Source of the DNA: CAISIP01 sp043759735
GTDB lineage: Bacteria; Pseudomonadota; Gammaproteobacteria; Burkholderiales; Burkholderiaceae_C
Length of the DNA: 64,000 nt
NCBI GenBank assembly: GCA_043759735.1
Contig: JAYUQC010000073.1
Location: 25,729 to 89,728 of the forward strand
Reading direction: 5' to 3'
The first letter of the stretch is position 1. Each line of letters begins with the position of its first letter. The notes below the pieces were generated by a model, which had not been told where the DNA came from, did no database searches, and saw nothing but the letters and a program-made list of their open reading frames with translations. Shown here in pieces: positions 24,753 through 32,721 of the stretch. A program made the translations under genes and the position numbers.

Positions 24753-26645
24753 GTGTGTGGAATATTTGGGCTGGTGGCCCTTGGTGCCCGTTCGACCGGG
24801 TTGTCGTTGGCCGAAGTGGACGCCGGCATGGAGCGGATCCGCCATCGTGGGCCGGACGGAGACGGGAAATGGGTGTCGCAGGATGGCCAGATCGGCCTGG
24901 GGCACGTTCGCCTGTCGGTGATCGACCTCGAGACTGGCGCACAGCCGATGTTCAGCGAAGATGGCCGGTACACCATCGTCTACAACGGTGAAATCTACAA
25001 CTACATCGAGTTGAGAGCCGAACTGGGGGGCGCAGATTTTCGCACCGCATCCGATACGGAAGTTGTGTTGCGCGCATTCCAGCGATGGGGTCCGGCCAGT
25101 ATCAGCCGCTTGCGCGGGATGTTTGCCATCGCCATCTGGGACGCGGTAGACAGGACCCTGTTTCTGGCGCGCGACCGGTTTGGCATCAAGCCCCTGTATT
25201 GGGTCCGGACCACGGCGGGCTTTTACTTCGCGTCCGAGGTAAAGGCGTTGACGCCCTTGCTCGATCGGCGCCAGGTCAATGCGTTGGCCCTGTCAGACTA
25301 TTTCACATTCCAGTTCTGTCTGGGTGACAAAACACTGATCGATGGCATATGGCAGATGCCTGCCGCCCACCATTTGCTGCTTTCGCCTGGGCAGGCCCCG
25401 GTGCTGAGGCGTTATTGGGAGGTGCACTACGATCTCGACCACGATCACACCGTACACTGGTTCACCGAGCGCCTGCGCGATCTGCTGGCCGACTCGGTAC
25501 GGGTCCACATGCGGGCCGACGTGGAAGTAGGCAGCTACCTGAGTGGGGGGTTGGACTCGTCATTGATGGCTGCGCTGGCGCGCGACGTCCGGCCGTCAGG
25601 CGCGTTCCAGGCCTTCAATGGTCGCTTCCAGGACGGAGCAAACTACGACGAGTCGCACTACGCCAGGGCGTTGACCGATGAGCGTGACATGCGATTGCAT
25701 GTCACCGATATCGGCGAGCAGGACTTCGTCGATCATATTGCCAAGGTCATATGGCATCTGGATCAACCCACGGCTGGCCCTGGGTCGTTTCCGCAGTACA
25801 TGGTGTCCAGGCAGGTGGGCCGGCATATCAAGGTGGTGCTCGGTGGCCAGGGCGGAGACGAAATTTTCGGGGGATATGCGCGGTATCTGGTGGCGTACTT
25901 CGAGCAGTGCATCAAAGGTGCGATCGACGGTACTTTGCACAACGGCAATTTCGTGGTCACGTACGAATCCATCATCCCTAATCTGGCGACGCTGCGGCAG
26001 TACAAGCCGCTGCTGCGTGAGTTCTGGGCCAACGGTCTGTTCGGCGAGCGCGACGAACGCTATTGGCGGCTGGTGAATCGCGCCAATACCTTTGGCGACA
26101 TACTGGCGCCGGAGGCGATCGACCAGAGAGCGACACTGGCCGAGTTCAAGAGCATTTTCTGGGGCAGCAACGTGGGGCCCGAATCGTATTTCGACTCAAT
26201 GACGCACTTCGACTTCAAGACCTTGCTGCCGGCATTGTTACAGGTCGAAGACCGCATGAGCATGGCGCACGGCGTCGAGGCCAGGGTGCCGTTTCTCGAC
26301 CATCCACTGGTCGAATTCGCCGCCACCATTCCCGCCGACATCAAATTCCACAGTGGGGAACTCAAGCGCCTGCTCAAGTTGGCATTTGCGAATCGACTTC
26401 CTGACGCGATCAGGCAGCGCAAGGACAAGATGGGCTTTCCGGTACCTTTGAACCTTTGGCTCAAGCAAGGCGGAGCTGCCCGCGATTACATCGGCGACAT
26501 TCTCGGCTCCCAGCGCGCGCGCACTCGGCCGTATCTGGCGAACGGACTCTCTATCGATGCGCTGCTGGATTCGCAAAGCGCATACGGTCGCAATCTGTGG
26601 GCATTGCTCAGTCTGGAGTTGTGGCATAGGCAGTTTGTAGACTGA
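24753..26645 (+). CDS. asnB: AsnB-like glutamine-dependent amidotransferase (first of three)
   Basis: A 630-residue class II amidotransferase. The GTG start is followed directly by Cys2, the glutaminase nucleophile (MCGIFGLV), and a purine-rich CGGGAG lies 9 bases upstream. RHRGPDG, YNGEIYNY and DTEVVLRAF are classic AsnB glutaminase motifs. The synthetase half has the PP-loop SGGLDSS from residue 264 and VEARVPFLDHPLVEF. AsnB makes asparagine, but three copies inside a polysaccharide cluster suggest amidation of uronic acid carboxyls, as proposed for WbpS and Bordetella Wbm proteins. A 132-base gap upstream has no gene. Confidence 0.88.
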   Translation: MCGIFGLVALGARSTGLSLAEVDAGMERIRHRGPDGDGKWVSQDGQIGLGHVRLSVIDLETGAQPMFSEDGRYTIVYNGEIYNYIELRAELGGADFRTASDTEVVLRAFQRWGPASISRLRGMFAIAIWDAVDRTLFLARDRFGIKPLYWVRTTAGFYFASEVKALTPLLDRRQVNALALSDYFTFQFCLGDKTLIDGIWQMPAAHHLLLSPGQAPVLRRYWEVHYDLDHDHTVHWFTERLRDLLADSVRVHMRADVEVGSYLSGGLDSSLMAALARDVRPSGAFQAFNGRFQDGANYDESHYARALTDERDMRLHVTDIGEQDFVDHIAKVIWHLDQPTAGPGSFPQYMVSRQVGRHIKVVLGGQGGDEIFGGYARYLVAYFEQCIKGAIDGTLHNGNFVVTYESIIPNLATLRQYKPLLREFWANGLFGERDERYWRLVNRANTFGDILAPEAIDQRATLAEFKSIFWGSNVGPESYFDSMTHFDFKTLLPALLQVEDRMSMAHGVEARVPFLDHPLVEFAATIPADIKFHSGELKRLLKLAFANRLPDAIRQRKDKMGFPVPLNLWLKQGGAARDYIGDILGSQRARTRPYLANGLSIDALLDSQSAYGRNLWALLSLELWHRQFVD

Positions 26646-26750
26646 CCGGCCCGTGATGGTGGTCGCTGCGCGTATGGAAATATCCTTGTCGGAACTGCCC
26701 GCGACATACGCGTCTTCTTGGCGTGGCGGCACTCGCGCGATGGGACGCAG

Positions 26751-27998
26751 GTGATTGTGGGACATAGCCCGGACAAGCAGGACCTGCAGCCGGACATCCT
26801 CATGCTGACTCCCGATCGCCAGATCGACCGGCGCATCCTTTTGCAGGCAGACGCGCTAGAGTCGGTCGGCTGGGCGGTGCGTATCGTTGCAATGCCGCAT
26901 GACAGCAGTGGCCAGGAGGATTCACGGGTACTGCGGATCGGATCGGAATCGGGTGTTGCGGCGCGCGAAAGCCGCGTACTGGGTATCTATAAATGGGTAC
27001 GAGCGCATCTGCCCATGAATGGCACTTTGATGCGGTGGTTGAAGCAGTTGGCATGGCGATACGTCGTGGACCAGGAGACCTTTTACGCGCGACTGTTCCT
27101 GGCGACCGTGTTGCCCTACCGCCCGAAGATCGTTGTGGCCAACGATCTGCCGATGCTGCCGCTGGCACGCCAGTTGGCAGCCGCAACGGGCGCCCGACTC
27201 GTTTACGACAGCCACGAGTTGTACTCTGAGCAGGAGTTTTCCGAGCGTGAAAGGCGCAGTTGGGCCCGCATCGAAGCACGTCATATCGGCGCCTGCGACG
27301 CGGTGATCACGGTGAACCAGTCGATCGCCAGCGAACTGCAGAAGCGGTACGGCATCGACAAGGTGCATGTCATCCTGAATGCCGACCGGGCCGCGGGGGA
27401 TGTGGTCAAGACGGACTATTTCCACCAGCGCTTCCGTCTGGCGCCCGGGAGCCAGGTGCTGCTACTGCAAGGAGGACTGTCTGGCGGCCGCAATCTGGAA
27501 GCACTGGTGGAGGCGATGGCGCTGGTAAAGGATGCTCGGGTGGTATTGGTCGTGTTGGGTGACGGTTTGTTGTTGAAGAAGTTGCAAACCAGGGCCGGCG
27601 CGCTGGCGGTGGCGGGTCGGGTACATTTCCACCCAGGTGTGCCACAACATGCATTGCCCACCCTGACCATGGCCGCCGACGCCGGCGTTATCCCGTACCA
27701 GGCCATCTGCCTGAACAATTATTTGTGTACCCCGAACAAGCTGTTCGAGTTCATCGCCGCAGGGGTTCCGCTGCTGGCCAACGACCTGCCCGAGCTGCGG
27801 CGTTTTGTCGCTGGCGAGCAAATCGGCCTTGTAGGCGAGATGGACAGCCCCGCAAAGATTGCAAGCTTGATTGATGCCATGTTCGCCGACAAGACCCGCT
27901 TGGACGCCTGGCGGCGCAGGCTGCTCGTGGTGCGCCAGCAAATCTGCTGGGAGGTCGAGCAGAAGAAGCTGCTGCAGATTTACCGGACGCTGGCATGA
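26751..27998 (+). CDS. GT4 glycosyltransferase, paralogue of the enzyme at 23355
   Basis: A GT-B enzyme of about 415 residues. The first beta strand is PDILMLTPDRQIDRRIL, so the start must lie just upstream of it; GTG at 26751 or 26757 fits, and TTG at 26718 is possible. VYDSHELYSEQ and NNYLCTPNKLFEF match the paralogue that precedes the AsnB gene. The 3' end overlaps the next GT4 gene (ATGA). Which sugar it adds is unknown. Confidence 0.82.
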   Translation: MIVGHSPDKQDLQPDILMLTPDRQIDRRILLQADALESVGWAVRIVAMPHDSSGQEDSRVLRIGSESGVAARESRVLGIYKWVRAHLPMNGTLMRWLKQLAWRYVVDQETFYARLFLATVLPYRPKIVVANDLPMLPLARQLAAATGARLVYDSHELYSEQEFSERERRSWARIEARHIGACDAVITVNQSIASELQKRYGIDKVHVILNADRAAGDVVKTDYFHQRFRLAPGSQVLLLQGGLSGGRNLEALVEAMALVKDARVVLVVLGDGLLLKKLQTRAGALAVAGRVHFHPGVPQHALPTLTMAADAGVIPYQAICLNNYLCTPNKLFEFIAAGVPLLANDLPELRRFVAGEQIGLVGEMDSPAKIASLIDAMFADKTRLDAWRRRLLVVRQQICWEVEQKKLLQIYRTLA

Positions 27999-29251
27999 AG
28001 GTCGTCGTGGTTTACCAGTATTACCAGGGACATGGTTCGCCCGGGCATTCGCTGGTGTATGAGCTGACCCAGTTCCTGGCGCAGCAGGGCCACTCGGTTA
28101 CCGTGGTTTCCGGTGAAACCGGTTACATGCAGCGTGACATGCCGACCCTTCCCTGGTACCGGCGCATCATCCGTCGCGAACGCGATGGTCCGGTGCGGGT
28201 AGTGCGGACCTATACCTACTCGGAGCTGCATCGTAGCTACCTGGGCCGGCTGTTGAGCTTCATATCGTTTTCTTTGACCTGCCCGATAGGCCTGATAGGC
28301 ATTGAGAAACCGGACGTCGTGCTGGCGTCGTCGCCACCGATCTTCCCGATGTTCCCGGCCTGGCTGATCTGCAAGCTGCGCGGCATTCCGTTTGTCATGG
28401 AGGTCCGTGATCTGTGGCCCGCATCGGCCGTGCAGATGGGCATCCTGAAGAATCGGCAATTGATCGGCATCATGGCCTGGATGGAAAAGACTTTGTATGA
28501 CCAAGCCAGCCAGGTCGTCGCGTTGACCGAGGGCATTCGCAGCGATATCTGCGCCAGGGGCTGGCCGCAACACAAGGTCTCGCTTATCACCTGCGGTGCC
28601 GATTTCGACCGGCTCTATCCCGATCGGCCTGGTGCCGCCTTTGTGCGCGACAAACTTGCTTGGCAGGGCCGCAAGATCGTCATGTATTTTGGCGCGATCG
28701 GTGAGGCCAACAATATTCCGGTCATTCTGCGGGTGGCGCAGCGCCTGCATGATCACAAGGATGTGCTCCTCGTGTTGGTGGGCGATGGCATGATGCGCGG
28801 CGCAACCGTGCTTCAGGTGGCACGCGATGGCTTGTCCAATGTGCAGGTGCTGCCAGCGGTACCCAAGCACGACGCGCGGATGTACATCAATGCGGCAGAC
28901 CTGTGCCTGGTCACCTTGCAGGACATTCCGCTGTTCGATGGTGCGATCCCGACCAAGCTGATCGATTACATGGCCTGCGGCAAGGCGGTGCTTTGCGGCA
29001 TCCGCGGCGAAGCGCGCGACATCGTGAACCAGGCCGGTGCAGGAATTGCGTTCGAACCGAACGATGACGCGCAACTCGCCGCCGGCATTCTGAAGCTGCT
29101 CAACGATCCTGCGCAGGCGGCGGCGATGGGTGCCGATGGCCTCGCTTTCGTCCAGGCGCGCTTCTCTGCGGCGAAGATGCGCGCCCAGATGGAGACATTG
29201 CTATGCGACGTCGTGCAGCGTGACCAGGCCGGGCGATCGGCCTCGCGGTGA
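27995..29251 (+). CDS. GT4 glycosyltransferase, WbuB-like
   Basis: A 418-residue GT4 enzyme of the WbuB type: KVVVVYQYYQGHGSPG at the N-terminus, VLASSPPIFPM, MEVRDLWPAS, and IPTKLIDYMACGKAVL in the donor-binding half. WbuB-like enzymes often transfer N-acetyl-6-deoxyhexosamines such as FucNAc, but this cannot be confirmed here. The ATG overlaps the previous stop. A second WbuB-type enzyme is encoded at 43131. Confidence 0.87.
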   Translation: MKVVVVYQYYQGHGSPGHSLVYELTQFLAQQGHSVTVVSGETGYMQRDMPTLPWYRRIIRRERDGPVRVVRTYTYSELHRSYLGRLLSFISFSLTCPIGLIGIEKPDVVLASSPPIFPMFPAWLICKLRGIPFVMEVRDLWPASAVQMGILKNRQLIGIMAWMEKTLYDQASQVVALTEGIRSDICARGWPQHKVSLITCGADFDRLYPDRPGAAFVRDKLAWQGRKIVMYFGAIGEANNIPVILRVAQRLHDHKDVLLVLVGDGMMRGATVLQVARDGLSNVQVLPAVPKHDARMYINAADLCLVTLQDIPLFDGAIPTKLIDYMACGKAVLCGIRGEARDIVNQAGAGIAFEPNDDAQLAAGILKLLNDPAQAAAMGADGLAFVQARFSAAKMRAQMETLLCDVVQRDQAGRSASR

Positions 29252-29253
29252 GC

Positions 29254-30132
29254 ATGGCGATGGAAGCGATCCGTGGATTGCGTGTGGGGGTGATTGGCGC
29301 GACCAGCCAGATCGGCGGCGCGCTGGTTCCGCGCTTGCTCGCCAGCGGCGTGAAGGTTTACCGCATCGGGCGCACTGCCGGGCCGCAGGGTCCCGACCCG
29401 GTCCACGCCTTCGATCCGGTTGGCGGCGTGTTCGAGCCCGCCATCGACTCGGCAAATGTGCTGATTTCGCTCGCACCATTGCCTGCCATTGGCTCGGTGC
29501 TCGATATGGCGCGTCGGCTCGGCGTTCGCAGGGTGATCGCCTTCGGATCGACCGGCAGGTTCTCCAAGGTATCTTCGCCGTCGGCTCTGGAGCAGGAATT
29601 CGTCCGGGAACAGGCGCAGGCGGAACAACTATTGGCGAGTCGAGCCCGCGCGGATGGGGTCGAATGGACGTTGTTCCGCCCGACCATGATCTACGGTGCC
29701 GGCCAGGATCAAAGTGTTGCTTTTGTGCGCGCCATGGTCGAGCGCTTCGGCTTCTTTCCCTTGCCGTATGGCGCCGCCGGGCTGCGACAGCCGGTGCATG
29801 TAGATGACCTCGCGCAGGCCTGCCTGACGGTACTTGGCAACGAGCGCACCTACGGCCGGGCCTACAACCTGGGTGGCGGCGAGGTTCTCCCGTTTCCAGA
29901 ACTGGTTCGTCGCGTGGCTCGTGCGGCAAGCCGACGGCCGATACTGCTGCCGCTGCCGCTGACTGTGTATCGCTTGCTGATCAGAGTGGCCCGGGGGTTG
30001 CCGGGTGCCAGTTTTGTGCGGATGGAAATGGTAGACCGGATGTACCGTGACCTGGTGGCCGACAATGAACCGGCGCAAGTCGATTTCGGTTATCAGCCCA
30101 AGGGTTTCGTCCCTGGCATTGATGGTGATTGA
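29254..30132 (+). CDS. Atypical extended SDR (NAD-dependent epimerase/dehydratase family)
   Basis: A protein of about 292 residues with an N-terminal Rossmann turn GVIGATSQIGG and extended-SDR features: LFRPTMIYGAGQD, HVDDLAQACL and YNLGGGEVLPF. The expected YxxxK active-site motif is not visible in the segment after AFGSTGRFSKVSS, so catalysis may differ or the protein may have another role. In-frame starts are GTG 29248 (overlapping the previous stop), ATG 29254 and ATG 29260; none has a clear ribosome site. It ends a GT4 run and is followed by a 169-base gap. Confidence 0.78.
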   Translation: MAMEAIRGLRVGVIGATSQIGGALVPRLLASGVKVYRIGRTAGPQGPDPVHAFDPVGGVFEPAIDSANVLISLAPLPAIGSVLDMARRLGVRRVIAFGSTGRFSKVSSPSALEQEFVREQAQAEQLLASRARADGVEWTLFRPTMIYGAGQDQSVAFVRAMVERFGFFPLPYGAAGLRQPVHVDDLAQACLTVLGNERTYGRAYNLGGGEVLPFPELVRRVARAASRRPILLPLPLTVYRLLIRVARGLPGASFVRMEMVDRMYRDLVADNEPAQVDFGYQPKGFVPGIDGD

Positions 30133-30219
30133 CCCGCCCTGCGGGCTCCTCCCTTACCTCGCCGCGACACCCGGCCGGCCCCCTTTGCAGCCCAGGTCTC
30201 TGGTGCACCGCACGCCAGG

Positions 30220-30234
30220 CAGGTCGCCGACCTG
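30220..30234. repeat. Perfect 7-bp inverted repeat with 1-nt centre
   Basis: CAGGTCG, C, CGACCTG forms a near-continuous dyad in the gap before the ligase-like gene at 30302. A smaller hairpin, CCCGC-CCT-GCGGG, lies at 30133-30145 just after the SDR stop. Either could be chance in GC-rich DNA. Confidence 0.3.
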
Positions 30235-30288
30235 ATCCCACGCTGTGCCAGCCGTATCTGCTTTGTCATGATTTTTGGGAAAGATCGA

Positions 30289-30295
30289 TAGGAGG
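30289..30295 (+). promoter_or_regulatory. Strong ribosome binding site selecting a TTG start
   Basis: TAGGAGG lies 6 bases upstream of TTG at 30302. It is one of the best Shine-Dalgarno matches in the window and argues that this TTG, not the in-frame codon at 30275, starts the ligase-like gene. Confidence 0.65.
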
Positions 30296-30301
30296 ATCAG
30301 T

Positions 30302-31573
30302 TTGTCGAACATTGTTGAATCTCAAGCCGCTGCAGCAGCTGGTGAACTTCCGGCGGACGGTTACAGAAGTCGCACGGTCCGGTTCGTTGCTTTCAGTTGG
30401 GGGTTTTGCGCGTTCTTCCCTGTCGGGCTGATGTATCTACATCTGCTATTGATGGTGTTGGCCTTGTTGTTATCGCCCGACCGGTCCTCCCGTTTGCGCC
30501 AACTGCAGAACCATCCTTTGCTGGCGCCGCTGCTGCTAATGCTGGCCTGGACCTTGCTCGCCGCGGCCGTGGGCGGTATGTTTCCCGACTTGCCAACACG
30601 CCTGTTCCATGTGGTGCGGGTCGCAACAGTGCTGGCGTTGGCGTTGATGCTCTCTCGCAATGAGGCCTGGCTGGCAATCGTGGGGTTGCTTGTTGGAGCA
30701 GTATTCGCGTCCGCCATCATTGCCGTGCATCAAGTATGGGGCCTGCCGGAATGGGCGATCTGGAAAAGCCTGATTCAACCGCGCAACAATTTCAGCAGCG
30801 GCAACATGGTGACGCTGGCCGTTGCTTCGGGCGTGCTGGTATGTCTGTTCCTGCGTGCCGGCGCTTCGGTATCCGAGCGTCTGTTGACGCTGATAGCCGT
30901 ATTCGCTTTGGGCACGACCGTGGTGCTGCATGCCGTGTCCCGAAACGCGCAGGCGCTGCTGGCGCTAACACCGATCGTGATCATCCTGCACAGGTTCCGT
31001 TCCTTTCGCGCGTCGTTGTCGGGATTGGTGGTCGTTCTGCTTCTGGTTACTATCGCCTGGCAGGTATCGCCCACAATGGAACGCCGATTTGCGGAAGTGA
31101 CCAGCAACCTGCATAACGTGACTGCGCAGTCGAGATACAACTCCAGCATCGGTGTCCGATGGCGCATGTACCAGGAAGCTTTTGACGGGATGGTCGAGCG
31201 ACCCGTGTTCGGACAAGGCGTGGGCAGTTGGTCGCCGCACTGGAATTCGGTCTGGGGAACGTTGGATCAGAAGCTGTCCATTGAAGAGTCATCCCGCTTC
31301 GCCGAGATCAACAATCCGCATAACGACTTCCTGCTTGCCGGGATGGAAACCGGCGTCCCGGGCATTTTGATCGTCGTATGGCTGTTCGCGCGCATCGTGC
31401 GCCTGGGCTGGCGCCAGCGCAACACGGCCGGCAATATCACGGTCATGATGGCCGCTGCCGTCGCCGCCTCGGCCATGGTCAATGCGCCGCTGCGAGACGC
31501 GGCACTGGGCATGACCTTGTTGTGGCTGCTGGGCGCTAGTGTGGCGGCGCATCAGGAAACGCGGCCTGGTTGA
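30302..31573 (+). CDS. O-antigen ligase/polymerase family protein (WaaL/Wzy_C), copy 1
   Basis: A 423-residue membrane protein with about 10-12 hydrophobic segments and the O-antigen ligase (Wzy_C) signature. The large periplasmic loop carries VRWRMYQEAF and FGQGVGSW, followed by EINNPHNDFLLAGMETG with the conserved His. The fold covers both WaaL ligases and Wzy polymerases, so the exact reaction is open. The TTG start is supported by a strong ribosome site. It is clearly paralogous to the protein at 49324; their last about 25 conserved residues (AMVNAPLRDAALGM onward) are identical. Confidence 0.85.
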   Translation: MSNIVESQAAAAAGELPADGYRSRTVRFVAFSWGFCAFFPVGLMYLHLLLMVLALLLSPDRSSRLRQLQNHPLLAPLLLMLAWTLLAAAVGGMFPDLPTRLFHVVRVATVLALALMLSRNEAWLAIVGLLVGAVFASAIIAVHQVWGLPEWAIWKSLIQPRNNFSSGNMVTLAVASGVLVCLFLRAGASVSERLLTLIAVFALGTTVVLHAVSRNAQALLALTPIVIILHRFRSFRASLSGLVVVLLLVTIAWQVSPTMERRFAEVTSNLHNVTAQSRYNSSIGVRWRMYQEAFDGMVERPVFGQGVGSWSPHWNSVWGTLDQKLSIEESSRFAEINNPHNDFLLAGMETGVPGILIVVWLFARIVRLGWRQRNTAGNITVMMAAAVAASAMVNAPLRDAALGMTLLWLLGASVAAHQETRPG

Positions 31574-31710
31574 GGCGCATGCTGCGACTAGTCCGGCTGG
31601 TGAACGCGTAAAATTTCCGCCCGGCGACGCCGCTTTGTGTATGCACGATCGCGAGAAATGTACGCTCGGCAGCGGGATATTTGACTGAATTCCAACTACA
31701 GAAACGCATT

Positions 31711-32706
31711 ATGGATATCCAAGGGAAGAAACTGGTCGTGATTGGCGGTTCGGGGCTGATCGGCTCTCACACGGTGGACGCGCTGATCCGGGAGGACGTC
31801 AAGGAGGTTGTCATCTATGACAATTTCGTGCGCGGACGCGAAGAGAACCTGGCCCAGGCGCTGAAGGACCCCCGCGTCAGGATCTACGATGTCGGCGGCG
31901 AGATCCTGCAGACCGACATTCTGGAGTCGGCCCTCGAAGGCGCCGACGGGGTGTTCCATCTGGCCGCATTGTGGCTTTTGCAATGCCATGAGTACCCGCG
32001 CTCGGCGTTTGACGTGAATGTGCGCGGAACGTTCAACGTGCTCGAGGCCTGCATCAAGAAGAAGGTCAAGCGCCTGGTCTATTCGTCGTCCGCGTCCGTC
32101 TATGGCGATGCGGTCGAAGAGCCGATGACCGAGGACCATCCCTTTCACAACAAGAACTTCTATGGCGCGACGAAGATCTGCGGTGAAGCCATGGCGCGCG
32201 CCTTGCACCATCGCTACGGGCTGAACTATGTCGGGTTGCGGTACATGAATGTGTATGGTCCGCGCCAGGACTACCACGGTGCCTACATCGCGGTCATCAT
32301 GAAGATGCTCGACGCGATCGATCGCGGCGAAGGCCCGACCATCCTGGGCGATGGCAGCGAAGCCTTCGATTTCGTGGCGGTGGAGGACTGCGCCGTGGCC
32401 AACGTCTGCGCCATGAAGGCCGAGACGACGGATCGGTTCTACAACGTCGGCACCGGCAAGCGCACGTCACTGAAGGAGCTGGCCGAGAAGCTGGTGCGCA
32501 TCACCGGTTGCAAGCTGCCGATCAAGTTTGCGCCGCGCAGCCAGGCCACGCTGGTGCGCAACCGCATTGGCAGTGCCAAGCGGGCGTCCGAGGAAATTAT
32601 GTTCGACGCCGGCATCGATCTGGACGAGGGCCTGCAGCGCCTGATCGCCTGGCGCGCCTTGCACAAGGCCGAAGTCGATTCCCGGCGCAGGGCAGTTGGC
32701 CTCTGA
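31711..32706 (+). CDS. WbmF-like nucleotide-sugar epimerase (extended SDR)
   Basis: A 331-residue extended SDR with GGSGLIGSH, SSSASVYG, the catalytic YGATK and RYMNVYGPRQDYHG. The sequence looks like WbmF of Bordetella, one of the SDRs proposed to act on UDP-diacetamido-uronic acids, perhaps at C4 to reach the galacto form. The following gene is an AsnB-type amidotransferase, as in Bordetella O-antigen loci. The ATG at 31711 is preferred; a TTG at 31681 is in frame. A 137-base gap upstream holds no gene. Confidence 0.85.
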   Translation: MDIQGKKLVVIGGSGLIGSHTVDALIREDVKEVVIYDNFVRGREENLAQALKDPRVRIYDVGGEILQTDILESALEGADGVFHLAALWLLQCHEYPRSAFDVNVRGTFNVLEACIKKKVKRLVYSSSASVYGDAVEEPMTEDHPFHNKNFYGATKICGEAMARALHHRYGLNYVGLRYMNVYGPRQDYHGAYIAVIMKMLDAIDRGEGPTILGDGSEAFDFVAVEDCAVANVCAMKAETTDRFYNVGTGKRTSLKELAEKLVRITGCKLPIKFAPRSQATLVRNRIGSAKRASEEIMFDAGIDLDEGLQRLIAWRALHKAEVDSRRRAVGL

Positions 32707-32721
32707 TCACGGGTCGATCGC

